In this document: positions 8,880 through 16,301 of the stretch, one piece after another
How the letters are laid out: every line of letters starts with the position of its first letter
How positions within the stretch are numbered: position 1 is the first letter of the stretch
Assembly: GCA_963648895.1 (NCBI GenBank)
Contig: CAVJGK010000001.1
Location: 52,944-116,943, forward strand
DNA length: 64,000 nt
Source: UBA3210 sp963648895
Lineage (GTDB): Bacteria > Bacillota_I > Bacilli_A > RFN20 > CAG-449
Direction of reading: 5' to 3'
The notes under the pieces: generated by a model
What the model was told of the DNA's origin: nothing
The model's input: the letters and a program-made list of their open reading frames with translations, nothing else
Databases searched by the model: none
Program-made: the position numbers and the translations under genes

Positions 8880-9881
8880 CTATTGCGAAATTAATGCAAC
8901 CTCAATAGTTGTCTTTATATCGCTATCATTTTTAATCATACACTTCAAGTCTAAAATTTTATCAAGATACTTACTAAACCATTGCGCATTATTTTCAATA
9001 CCCACAGTATACTTAACTTTTTCCTCGAAGTAAACAGGAATATCAATAGCACTCATTGATTTTAATAAAATGTATTTATCTAATTGTAAAATAAATTTTA
9101 GATAGTTAGCAATAAATAATTTTAAGTCTGTACCTTGGTTGTAGCAATATTCTATAGTCTTAATTACTTGCTCTTTATTCCCATCAATTACATAATTAGT
9201 TAAAGCAAAGTATATATCAAAACTATAATTCCCTAAACAGGCAACAACCGAATCCATATTTAATGCATTTGAATAATCTTTGCATTTATCTAAATAAGAA
9301 ATTGCTTGGCGTAATGATCCATCAGCTAACTTTGCAATATAATCAAGAGATGCTTCGTCAGCTTGTATACTTTCTTTTAAGCATATAAGGTCTAATCTTT
9401 TCTTAATTGACTCAACAGAAATTCTACCAAATGTATAAATTTGGCATCTATTCTGAACGGTCATAGGAATCTTTTGGGGATCTGTTGTACAGAAAATAAA
9501 AATAGAATACTTAGGTGGTTCTTCTACTAGCTTTAATAAAGCGTTCCATGCTGAATTGGAAAGTAAATGACATTCATCAATAATAAAAACTTTATATTCG
9601 CTATCTAAGGATCTTTCTTGCGCTTGGTCAATAATTAAACGAACATTATCTACGCCATTATTACTAGCAGCATCTATTTCTATTGGTGTTCCAAGACCAC
9701 CATTAATTTTATTTGCAACTATTCTGGCAAGTGTAGTTTTACCAGAACCTGTAATACCTGCAAAAATTAAACAATTCTTAATTGCTTTTAATTCTATTTG
9801 TTTCTTTAAAATTGTAACTACTGATGATTGTTCTACAACATCTTCAAACTCAGTAGGTCTATATTTTGTCGCTAAACTCAT
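8880..9881 (-). CDS. dnaX: DNA polymerase III tau/gamma-like clamp-loader ATPase
   Basis: 333 aa from the ATG at 9881, chosen because a GAGGAGAG ribosome binding site precedes it; a TTG 18 nt upstream is less likely. Motor ATPase of the clamp loader: 'KYRPTEFEDVVEQ' N-terminus, Walker A 'GITGSGKTT' (residues 42-50), DExx box 'IDECHLLS' near 100, 'LLKLVEEPP' and arginine-finger region 'TVQNRC', then the lid 'DGSLRQAISYLDKC'. The four-Cys zinc module of bacterial DnaX is absent and the protein stops after domain III, so it is a gamma-length enzyme without tau extension. Confidence 0.92.
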   Translation of the reverse strand: MSLATKYRPTEFEDVVEQSSVVTILKKQIELKAIKNCLIFAGITGSGKTTLARIVANKINGGLGTPIEIDAASNNGVDNVRLIIDQAQERSLDSEYKVFIIDECHLLSNSAWNALLKLVEEPPKYSIFIFCTTDPQKIPMTVQNRCQIYTFGRISVESIKKRLDLICLKESIQADEASLDYIAKLADGSLRQAISYLDKCKDYSNALNMDSVVACLGNYSFDIYFALTNYVIDGNKEQVIKTIEYCYNQGTDLKLFIANYLKFILQLDKYILLKSMSAIDIPVYFEEKVKYTVGIENNAQWFSKYLDKILDLKCMIKNDSDIKTTIEVALISQ

Positions 9882-9904
9882 ATTCTTATCTCTCCTCAAT
9901 AATT

Positions 9905-9934
9905 ATTATAACAAAAAAAGGTTACAAAGTAAAC
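9905..9934 (-). promoter_or_regulatory. Promoter for clamp-loader operon
   Basis: GTTTAC (9929-9934), 18 nt, TATAAT (9905-9910). The -35 sits in the loop of the terminator hairpin at 9913-9941 and the T-tract forms part of the spacer. Confidence 0.8.
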
Positions 9935-9941
9935 TGTAACC
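9913..9941 (-). terminator. Terminator overlapping the dnaX promoter
   Basis: 7-bp stem (9920-9926 with 9935-9941), loop of 8 nt containing the next promoter's -35, then seven T on the minus strand. It ends the operon finishing at 9943. Confidence 0.85.
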
Positions 9942-9942
9942 T

Positions 9943-10311
9943 TTATAGCTCTTTTAATACTTTTATATGTTCAAACGGTAACCAACCAAAGAATTGCTCA
10001 CCTTGCGCTTCGCCATTTACAATGCCAACCCCTATAACTTTTATCATTTTGTTCATTACCGATTGTAACTCAATATTGTAATGCTTACACTGCGGTAATT
10101 TTCCACCATTCCAATTAGCAGCAAGCGCATCATTAGACGCAGGATTTAATAAGCAATCATCTAACTCTATTAAATAGCAATGCTCTACTTTTAATGATGT
10201 TAAATTATAGGAAGTAGTTTTAGGGATAAATATTGATTTTGTATCATCATTATACTCTAAATCAACTGCAGTAATTTTTTCTAATTCTTTTTTAATCTTC
10301 TGACTTAGCAT
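9943..10311 (-). CDS. Hypothetical protein
   Basis: 122 aa, not recognised. It looks like a small beta-rich domain with a closing 'GWLPFEHIKVL' segment. Its start overlaps the HD-hydrolase gene by 20 nt and it is the last gene before a terminator. Confidence 0.55.
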   Translation of the reverse strand: MLSQKIKKELEKITAVDLEYNDDTKSIFIPKTTSYNLTSLKVEHCYLIELDDCLLNPASNDALAANWNGGKLPQCKHYNIELQSVMNKMIKVIGVGIVNGEAQGEQFFGWLPFEHIKVLKEL

Positions 10312-10936
10312 AATCCTTCATTAAGTATTGGTTTTCAGATAAATATACCGCGTGCATATCAGCAGTGTGCAATAAATAAGCTAACGGATATCTTGACATA
10401 ATCTCAGAAATATTACCTTGATTCGGAGTACCCCCTAAAGCAAAATGGTGGTTCATAATTGCGATTTGTTCTTCTTCAGTTAATTTAATAAAGCGACTTG
10501 CAATAAGTACAGAATCTACACAGTGTTCTAATCCCATAAAGCGATCTTGAGCATCCTTTACTCGGTATCCTGCAACTGATTGCCAATCATAATTACCAAG
10601 TTCATCCCATTTACTGCCTGTTGGTGAATACACCTTCTTATTTTGAACATAAGTTTCATAATAGTTTGTCTTTGAAAGATCGTGTAATAACCCACAAATA
10701 ATAACAGAATCTTGAGGAATATTAATATTATAATTTTTATACTGCTCCACTAATTCAAATAAATGATAATACACATTTAAACTATGCGCGCATAATCCGC
10801 CCTCAAAAGCAAAATGATACTTTGTTGACGCTGGTGCAATAAAAAAATCTGAGCTCTCTAAAAAATTAACAAGTTCCGGAATACCTTCTCTATCAACTGA
10901 TTCTAATACATCTAAAAATAATTGTTTGTTATCCAT
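10292..10936 (-). CDS. HD-domain phosphohydrolase
   Basis: 214 aa HD-superfamily metal-dependent phosphohydrolase. The ligands are readable: His in 'GGLCAHSLNVYYH' near residue 51, the 'LLHDLSK' HD pair near 88, 'HH' in 'IMNHHFALGG' and the distal Asp in 'LLHTADMHAVY'. The family hydrolyses nucleotides or phosphodiesters; a dNTP- or nucleotide-related role fits the neighbouring folD, dut and thyX, but the substrate cannot be read from sequence. Ends with TAA near the start of the next gene. Confidence 0.82.
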   Translation of the reverse strand: MDNKQLFLDVLESVDREGIPELVNFLESSDFFIAPASTKYHFAFEGGLCAHSLNVYYHLFELVEQYKNYNINIPQDSVIICGLLHDLSKTNYYETYVQNKKVYSPTGSKWDELGNYDWQSVAGYRVKDAQDRFMGLEHCVDSVLIASRFIKLTEEEQIAIMNHHFALGGTPNQGNISEIMSRYPLAYLLHTADMHAVYLSENQYLMKDYAKSED

Positions 10937-10945
10937 AGTTACTCC

Positions 10946-11140
10946 TTATTTAAATAGGCAATTGCAGTGGTTAGGATATTTTTCCCTATACCTATCTGCT
11001 AACTTGTTTGCTTCTTCAAGCTCCAAATTTGTATTTACTTCATACTTCTTATAAGTCTTAAATCCTTGAACTTCTACATTGTACCTATTCCATTTTTCAG
11101 GCGTAGGCATGATACTAATACTTACTTTCTCGTCTGTCAT
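10946..11140 (-). CDS. Small hypothetical protein
   Basis: 64 aa, not recognised. A beta-strand N-terminal half is followed by a helix with a C-terminal 'HCNCLF'. It is the first gene behind the promoter at 11169-11198 and has a strong GGAG ribosome binding site. Confidence 0.55.
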   Translation of the reverse strand: MTDEKVSISIMPTPEKWNRYNVEVQGFKTYKKYEVNTNLELEEANKLADRYREKYPNHCNCLFK

Positions 11141-11168
11141 CGTTTTTTAGTCTCCTTTTACATTAATA

Positions 11169-11198
11169 ATTATAAGTCAATACATTATAAAAGTAAAC
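11169..11198 (-). promoter_or_regulatory. Promoter for HD-hydrolase operon
   Basis: GTTTAC (11193-11198), 18 nt, TATAAT (11169-11174). It begins directly after the T-tract of the upstream RNA terminator (TTTTTT then AGTTTAC). Confidence 0.78.
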
Positions 11199-11199
11199 T

Positions 11200-11233
11200 A
11201 AAAAAGGAACCTCGCGTCCTCGTACAAGGTTCC
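11200..11233 (-). terminator. Terminator of the candidate RNA gene
   Basis: 7-bp GC-rich stem (11206-11212 with 11227-11233), 14-nt loop, then six T on the minus strand. Confidence 0.85.
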
Positions 11234-11360
11234 CAAAAGGAGTTACACTTGAAGCGCCTGCAACACTTCAAGCATATATTATGAAAAACCGTCATTTATT
11301 AGAAAGAAGAAAGTATATGATTTTAGCAGGTTTTGCTTTATTGTCCTACCTAAAACGGTT
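11200..11360 (-). ncRNA. Candidate structured small RNA with own promoter and terminator
   Basis: No convincing ORF on the minus strand between the folD stop and the next gene. About 160 nt are bounded by a promoter (TTGCTT 11390-11395, 17 nt, TATAAT 11367-11372) and a Rho-independent terminator. Foldable elements: an outer 6-bp pair AACCGT/ACGGTT enclosing a ~10-bp hairpin (TTTTAG..CTAAAA with inner TAGG/CCTG), then a 7-bp hairpin CTTGAAG/CTTCAAG (11248-11254 with 11266-11272), then the terminator stem. Between the last two hairpins is CUCCUUUU, complementary to the AAAGGAG ribosome binding sites used across this phage. I cannot match it to a known RNA family; it is not a tRNA cloverleaf. 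Confidence 0.5.
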
Positions 11361-11366
11361 CAACAT

Positions 11367-11395
11367 ATTATACACCTTTTTAAATTTTTAAGCAA
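11367..11395 (-). promoter_or_regulatory. Promoter for candidate small RNA
   Basis: TTGCTT (11390-11395), 17 nt, TATAAT (11367-11372) on the minus strand, overlapping the end of folD. The -35 differs from the GTTTAC type used elsewhere. Confidence 0.5.
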
Positions 11396-12198
11396 GCACT
11401 CTCAAGTGTATTCTCTAATAGTGCCAACCTAGTAAGCAACCCTACACCCCCAGGAACAGGAGTTACTCTATTTTTATCTAATGGATTAACATCTACGTCT
11501 CCACAGAGTTTACCATTTTCGTCAAAATTAATACCAACGTCTACAATAAATGCATTTAATGCGTCTTGACTGGAAATAAAATTTCTTTTACCAACAGCGC
11601 AGATAACAAGATCAGCATTCCTTAATAATCTGTCTCTAAGCTCTTTAGGTGTATGCGAGTTACATAAGGTAGTAGTACAATTACCTAATTGAAGCATTTT
11701 TGCCATCGGTCTTCCTACAATATCAGACCTTCCTAGAATAACTGCGTGCTTACCATCTAAATCAAATTTAATCCATTGTAAATATTCAAGGATACCCAAA
11801 GGTGTACATGGTTCAAATTCAGTTTCTGGACCAAATCCATCTACATCTAGTTCAGGTGGAATATGTTTAATTATTACATCTTTATCTATATGCTTAGGAA
11901 GTGGTAATTGCACAATAATCCCGTCAGCACCTTCATTTGCTACTTTATCAATATAATTACAAATAGTCTCTGTGGTAGTTGCTTCAGGCAAAGCGATTAA
12001 ATTAGCTTTAAAACCAACTTCTTCACAATCTTTTATTTTATTGCGTACATACCTAGTAGATGCTTCATTTTGACCTACTTGAATTATATATAATGTTGGG
12101 ATAAGTGGTTTCCTTGCAGTTGTAATTGCCTCTTTAATTAGCTCTTTTTTGAGCTTAACAAATGTCTTTATTGATTGTGTTTCTGGATTAATCTGCAT
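11380..12198 (-). CDS. folD: FolD, methylene-THF dehydrogenase/cyclohydrolase
   Basis: 272 aa bifunctional enzyme interconverting 5,10-methylene-, methenyl- and 10-formyl-tetrahydrofolate with NAD(P). Family signatures are intact: 'YVRNKIK' with the catalytic Tyr and Lys (near residues 49-55), 'DGIIVQLPLPKHID', 'PCTPLGI', the cofactor loop 'GRSDIVGRPMA' and the terminal 'TPVPGGVGLLT'. The length equals the bacterial enzyme. It supplies or recycles the folate used by the phage ThyX. Ends with TAA just before the small-RNA promoter. Confidence 0.95.
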   Translation of the reverse strand: MQINPETQSIKTFVKLKKELIKEAITTARKPLIPTLYIIQVGQNEASTRYVRNKIKDCEEVGFKANLIALPEATTTETICNYIDKVANEGADGIIVQLPLPKHIDKDVIIKHIPPELDVDGFGPETEFEPCTPLGILEYLQWIKFDLDGKHAVILGRSDIVGRPMAKMLQLGNCTTTLCNSHTPKELRDRLLRNADLVICAVGKRNFISSQDALNAFIVDVGINFDENGKLCGDVDVNPLDKNRVTPVPGGVGLLTRLALLENTLESACLKI

Positions 12199-12403
12199 TT
12201 AAACCCACCCATTGGTCTTTTGGAAGCGCTTTTAGCAGTTGTTTTTCTTCGTCACCTTCAGCAGTATAAGTATATACATCTGATTCATCTGTTAATGGAC
12301 CTGCTTTTAAATCTTCTTTGATTGCATAGAATTTCTTTCTTGCCTTCTTAGGAATTAAAATATAGGTAATACCTTCTGATTTTAGCTGTTCAAACATGTT
12401 CAT
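12188..12403 (-). CDS. Hypothetical small protein
   Basis: 71 aa, not recognised. Basic N-terminal half ('IPKKARKKFYAIKED') and an acidic C-terminal half. It overlaps the start of folD by 11 nt, so it is probably co-translated with it. Confidence 0.5.
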   Translation of the reverse strand: MNMFEQLKSEGITYILIPKKARKKFYAIKEDLKAGPLTDESDVYTYTAEGDEEKQLLKALPKDQWVGLNAD

Positions 12404-12418
12404 AATTTCGTTTCTCCT

Positions 12419-12892
12419 TTATTTTACTACAGCATATAATGTGTGCTGTCCTCGTTTTTCTCCATTTTCCCAATAAACTTTTACCACTTTATACTTAGAC
12501 ATTAATTCTGCCACGTCATCTGCCGAAGAAATCGGAAAACTTTTCATTTTATGCCTTTTAATATAATCAGACTTTCTTGGTTCTACCATTCGTCTACTGC
12601 GGTCATCACCACGTTTAAATTCCTGTAAAGCATTTGTAATAAATTTATTGGTTGTCTTAGTAATCTTTTTTGTGTCTTTTTTAGCACTCTTTTTGGGTGC
12701 TTCTTCTACATAAGACTTATGCAATGTATAACCAAAATTATCTGTTTCATCATACTCTCTAATAAGAATAATTTCTTCTTTTGTTAACCCATACATTTCT
12801 GCAATTCTTCTAAAGAAAGCAGATTTAGAGTCCGCTGATAATAGCATTGTTTTTACTTTCTTATTGTTAAATACTTGAAATTCATAAATCAT
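12419..12892 (-). CDS. Hypothetical basic protein
   Basis: 157 aa from the ATG at 12892, which has an AGAGGG site 6 nt upstream; an ATG 18 nt earlier lies almost on the transcription start and is unlikely. Not recognised. The middle is Lys-rich ('KKSAKKDTKKITKTTNK') between two small alpha/beta segments, suggesting a linker between two modules or nucleic-acid contact. Confidence 0.55.
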   Translation of the reverse strand: MIYEFQVFNNKKVKTMLLSADSKSAFFRRIAEMYGLTKEEIILIREYDETDNFGYTLHKSYVEEAPKKSAKKDTKKITKTTNKFITNALQEFKRGDDRSRRMVEPRKSDYIKRHKMKSFPISSADDVAELMSKYKVVKVYWENGEKRGQHTLYAVVK

Positions 12893-12915
12893 ATTATACC
12901 CTCTTTGCATTAATT

Positions 12916-12945
12916 ATAATAACATAAATAGGTTAAATTGTAAAC
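12916..12945 (-). promoter_or_regulatory. Promoter for folD operon
   Basis: GTTTAC (12940-12945), 18 nt, TATTAT (12916-12921). The -35 coincides with the stop codon of the small gene at 12945-13091. Confidence 0.7.
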
Positions 12946-13091
12946 TAACTCCAACTCGCTTTCGCTGCTTTTACCAAAAAATCAATTTCGTCCTCGCTAC
13001 TAGGCATATCTAATGTATCTCTAGTATACACTTGCTCTTTTTCAGATTCAGCTTGCTTTTCAGTAGTTTTAGAAGTTTCTTCTTTTACCAC
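12945..13091 (-). CDS. Small acidic protein, GTG start
   Basis: 48 aa: begins 'VVKEETSKTTEKQAE' and ends 'LVKAAKASWS' followed by TAG. The GTG at 13091 has a GGAGG box 10 nt upstream and overlaps the end of the Cas4-like gene, indicating coupled translation. Not recognised; charged, probably partly disordered. Confidence 0.55.
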   Translation of the reverse strand: MVKEETSKTTEKQAESEKEQVYTRDTLDMPSSEDEIDFLVKAAKASWS

Positions 13092-13876
13092 AGACTAATT
13101 TCCTCCACGTGTTCTTCTTTTTTATCTTCGACAATTTGTTTCTTTTTTAGCTCAGATGTGTCCGCTCCATTTGTTTCACAAAACCTTCTGTATTCACAAA
13201 AATAACATAACTTATTTTGTTTCTTTGGAAATTCAGTAGCATTAAGCATTAATTTTTTATGCGCTAAAAAGAAAGCGACTTGTTGAGGATCAAACTCTAT
13301 TGGAATAAATTGAATATGACTATCTTTTAGCTTTTCAATAGATTCCCTTAATTGTATTTCAGATTTTGTTTTTAAAGTATCTGTACATTTTGGCACTAAG
13401 GCATAATACATATTACGTATGGTATTTCCTGTTGCCTTTTCATAATAATATTTATATAGATGAACTTGACCTGATTGCATATAATGCTCTACATTATTAG
13501 AATACTTAAAATCATAAAGATCATACGTGGTATCATCTATTTTAACTAAAAGATCGATAAATCCAATAAAATCGTCTATTAATAGTTTGTGCTCGTATTC
13601 TCCTTCTGGGATTTCTTTAAAAGCAACAGGTAAAATAGTTTCTAATTTTAATACTTCTACTTCATTATCCCTTAACCAAATTGAATAATTTTCTTTATAA
13701 GAATTTACTGCTTCCTCAATAGATCTTGTTTCAATTCCTGTATGAATACTAGTTCCTAAATACAAAGGATTTGTTGGGCGTGTATCAGGTTTTGTTTCTA
13801 GCTTGTCCAGATATCTTAGTTTATACTTATATGGGCAAGTATGATATGTGTCTACTCTTGAATAACTTACTAACAT
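13085..13876 (-). CDS. Cas4/RecB-like PD-(D/E)XK nuclease with Fe-S type Cys cluster
   Basis: 263 aa. 'SYSRVDTYHTCPYKYKLRYL' is the N-terminal motif of the Cas4/AddB nuclease group with the first Cys near residue 14; the C-terminus has 'CYFCEYRRFC', giving the C-x2-C-x5-C part of a four-Cys iron-sulfur cluster. In between, 'LGTSIHTGIE' (RecB motif I His), 'FIGFIDLL' with the metal-binding Asp, and 'YDLYDFKYS' for the D/E-x-K core are visible. Such phage enzymes are 5'-3' or ssDNA exonucleases for recombination; no CRISPR locus is nearby. The ATG is 6 nt after a TATAAT without Shine-Dalgarno, so leaderless translation is likely. Confidence 0.85.
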   Translation of the reverse strand: MLVSYSRVDTYHTCPYKYKLRYLDKLETKPDTRPTNPLYLGTSIHTGIETRSIEEAVNSYKENYSIWLRDNEVEVLKLETILPVAFKEIPEGEYEHKLLIDDFIGFIDLLVKIDDTTYDLYDFKYSNNVEHYMQSGQVHLYKYYYEKATGNTIRNMYYALVPKCTDTLKTKSEIQLRESIEKLKDSHIQFIPIEFDPQQVAFFLAHKKLMLNATEFPKKQNKLCYFCEYRRFCETNGADTSELKKKQIVEDKKEEHVEEISLW

Positions 13877-13882
13877 AAATAT

Positions 13883-13912
13883 ATTATAATAAAAAAAGTA
13901 GTCTTTGTAAAC
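13883..13912 (-). promoter_or_regulatory. Promoter for Cas4-like gene (leaderless)
   Basis: GTTTAC (13907-13912), 18 nt, TATAAT (13883-13888), 6 nt to the ATG at 13876. The -35 spans stem and loop of the overlapping terminator. Confidence 0.78.
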
Positions 13913-13916
13913 TACT
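13890..13916 (-). terminator. Terminator overlapping the Cas4-like promoter
   Basis: 6-bp stem AGTAGT/ACTACT (13897-13902 with 13911-13916) with 8-nt loop and a seven-T tract on the minus strand. It ends the GIY-YIG endonuclease transcript. Confidence 0.75.
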
Positions 13917-13917
13917 T

Positions 13918-13940
13918 TTATTTTTGGTATTTTCCTGAAT
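13918..13940 (-). repeat. Direct repeat flanking the GIY-YIG gene, copy 1
   Basis: 23-nt segment matching 15062-15084 in all but about 3 positions and encoding the same C-terminal residues SGKYQK plus stop. It marks the distal edge of the endonuclease insertion. Confidence 0.6.
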
Positions 13941-15060
13941 CAAAGAGTCCCCTACGAATAGTTGTCCTACTGCAATTAAAATGATCTGCGCATTGGTACA
14001 GACTTTGTGTATGACTTAAACCTGTAGCACGACCTTCTTGGTACATGGCATAAACGTCCACCCAAGGTAGTTCTAGTTTGCGATGAATATCAGAATTTGG
14101 ACTGCCTATTTGATACTGTACTAGGCGTTTAAAAATCACTGTTCTAGAACAACTAAAATGTTTTGCACATTGGTCCACTGCCTGTGTATGACTTAAAGTG
14201 GCGCGGTACTCTAAATAGTATTTGCACAGGTCATCTTTGTCAATTTTAATTGACACTGAGCGCTTTCTCTTCTTACTTTGATAAATATTATATTCTCGTA
14301 AAAAAGACAACATTGTATATGAGCTGCAATTAAAATGTTTTGCGCTTAATTCTAATGCCTCTAAGTGTGAATACGAAAGGCGCAATTGGGTGTAATACTC
14401 TTCTAATTCTTCCTTGCTTATGTGTTTTTGGCGCGCCCTATGCAATTCATCACCGGGTACCCTGATACCATTTGCTTTAAGCTGCTTTTGTATAACGCTA
14501 ACGCTACAATTGAAATAGTCTGCACACTCAGTATACACTTCACATTTAGACCTGGACTGCCGTAAATCTATATACATAGTAGCTAGCTTTGACACATCTA
14601 TGCTACACTTTCTGCTGTTTGTTAGGTCAAGTTCTTTCAGGCGCGAATAAATTGTACTTACACTGCAATTAAAATGATCTGCACATTGTTGTTGGGTCCA
14701 GCGACACTCACAGTACAAATATTGAAGTTCTTCACTTGAAATATTTAATAAACTTGGTTTACAAGTATCACCACCTGGAGTTAAATTAAATCCCTTATCA
14801 CTATCCATTGTATGAAATTCAGCGATCAATTCTTGTTCTTTACTGCATGCTTCAGCTCGAGTTAAATTTTCGTATAGAATTTTATGCTCAAAAGCGTCCC
14901 ACCCATATTTTTTAATTGTATTTCAAAAATAAGTATTATCTTGGTAACCTCGACCGTGATTTCATCTTTTCTTTGGATTCACACTAGTTATGCCAAAATA
15001 TTTTCTTCCGTCTTGTATTAAAGTATGGCAATAGACACAATATTTCTTTTCAGAGTTCAT
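13918..15060 (-). CDS. GIY-YIG homing endonuclease with five HTH repeats (TGA=Trp)
   Basis: 380 aa, continuous only if TGA at 14962-14964 and 14923-14925 encode Trp33 and Trp46. The N-terminal GIY-YIG nuclease reads 'YCVYCHT..KYFGIT' with the conserved 'KRWNHGRGYQDN' (Trp33) and 'YFWNTIKKYGWDAFEH' segments and a Glu in 'SKEQELIAEF'. From residue ~110 there are five tandem ~50-residue modules of the form Y-x-R..HTQ..CA-x-HF-x-CS-x-x-x-I-x-x-x-L, each a helix-turn-helix, presumably a long DNA-recognition arm. The last six residues (SGKYQK) repeat those of the gene upstream. It is free-standing, inserted after the gene at 15062-15619. Confidence 0.85.
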
Positions 15061-15061
15061 A

Positions 15062-15084
15062 CTATTTTTGATATTTTCCTGAAA
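15062..15084 (-). repeat. Direct repeat flanking the GIY-YIG gene, copy 2
   Basis: Partner of 13918-13940. It forms the 3' end of the gene at 15062-15619. Confidence 0.6.
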
Positions 15085-15619
15085 CTCCAAATGCTTGTAA
15101 GCTCGCGATTTCGCTTGAAAGTATTTTAGATAATACTTTTAGCAATTCCTGTCCTGCCTCTACTTTAGCTTTCAGCACAGATGTAGCGTGAGAATAAATA
15201 AACTTAATTAAATTCTCAGATAATGCTTCTTGGTCCGAGTGCGCTTTTAGTTGGTCTATAGTATATTTCTTATCTGCCACTGTAGTAGTCCCCTGCTTTG
15301 CTAAATATGCCTCATTATATCTATCTTTGTATCTCAGGTTAGCACAATCAGATAATAAATCAAGTTCTTCTACTCGTTCTTCTGTGTAATACAATGTGGT
15401 ACTTAGGTCTACACACATTCTTTGAAGTGAAGGAATATCAAAATTCAATTTATATTCTTGAATTTGTGCCAGATAACTTTTAATCTGCGACACTTTTGTA
15501 TCTAAATCTTGAGCAAACTCATCTACAACCGGTTTTCCTAATCTATTATAATAATCTAAATTACTTTTTAATTCTTCAGATTGCTTATTTAATTCATTGT
15601 CATTAATAATTAAACTCAT
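15062..15619 (-). CDS. Helical hypothetical protein of replication region
   Basis: 185 aa from the ATG at 15619, which overlaps the TAA of the previous gene (TAATG). Not recognised. Two long charged helical segments (residues ~5-70 and 120-175) suggest a coiled coil. It lies between RecU/clamp genes and the GIY-YIG endonuclease. Its last residues SGKYQK are copied at the end of that endonuclease. Confidence 0.55.
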   Translation of the reverse strand: MSLIINDNELNKQSEELKSNLDYYNRLGKPVVDEFAQDLDTKVSQIKSYLAQIQEYKLNFDIPSLQRMCVDLSTTLYYTEERVEELDLLSDCANLRYKDRYNEAYLAKQGTTTVADKKYTIDQLKAHSDQEALSENLIKFIYSHATSVLKAKVEAGQELLKVLSKILSSEIASLQAFGVSGKYQK

Positions 15620-15828
15620 TACTGATTCCAATACTCCTTTAATTTATTAAAATCTTCATTTGTTATATAAACCTGATCCTTATTAATTAATTGAACAATT
15701 TTAAATCCTGGTCTTGTAAGTAAGAAACTTTCATGCACTGGCATTAATCCTACAATACAATTAGGCATTGCCATCCCAGCAGGAACCATTTTTTCATCTT
15801 CCACACTATATAATTTAATTATTGGCAT
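15619..15828 (-). CDS. Small hypothetical protein
   Basis: 69 aa, not recognised. Beta-rich with several Met and a hydrophobic centre ('NCIVGLMPVHESFLL') but no clear transmembrane span. It overlaps the recU stop by 14 nt and its own stop overlaps the next ATG. Confidence 0.5.
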   Translation of the reverse strand: MPIIKLYSVEDEKMVPAGMAMPNCIVGLMPVHESFLLTRPGFKIVQLINKDQVYITNEDFNKLKEYWNQ

Positions 15829-16300
15829 CTTCGCTTATTCTCCTTATAAAATCAGAATAATTAGTTCTTAAAAAAGTTCTTAACTTTTCGCTCTCAATTT
15901 CAAAACTATAATAATTTGGATCATTTAACATTTTTATATGATAAGATTTTCCATCTTCCTTTTTAATCTTTTCTAATGTTTCTATAGGTATCCATACAAT
16001 TTTATCATTTTTTACTGACCACCAAATAACACCAACATATAATCCCGGAACACCTTTTAATTCTAACATTCTTGGATATTGCCGGATATCTGCAAAGTTT
16101 AATGTATTGCCACTCTTTGTTGATTTACAATCGATAATAAAACAATAAGGTTCTTTATAACAAATAAAATCGCCAGCATTTCCTACCGCATGGTATCCAC
16201 CCATCGTATCATATAACCTATAACATAAAGATTCAGGGACTGATTCTAGTCAGTCCTTCTTAAATCTTTCCTCAAACTTTTTTCCTTGTGATTGTGCCAT
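15815..16300 (-). CDS. recU: RecU-like Holliday junction resolvase (TGA=Trp)
   Basis: 161 aa when the TGA at 16250-16252 is Trp17. The N-terminus 'GKKFEERFKKDWLESVP' is the RecU opening helix, in which an aromatic residue at this place is usual; reading through therefore restores a family feature. The nuclease core follows: 'GNAGDFICYKEPYCFIIDCKSTKSG' supplies the catalytic Asp and the D-x-K pair, then 'FADIRQYPRMLEL' and 'VGVIWWS'. RecU resolves four-way junctions from recombination-dependent replication. The ATG at 16300 ends 2 nt upstream of the clamp gene stop, so the two are coupled. Confidence 0.9.
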
Positions 16301-16301
16301 A

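Noticed and set aside
11281..11391. Short plus-strand ORF starting ATGAAAAACCG
   Set aside because: 36 residues, no ribosome binding site, overlaps the candidate RNA; every real gene is on the other strand.
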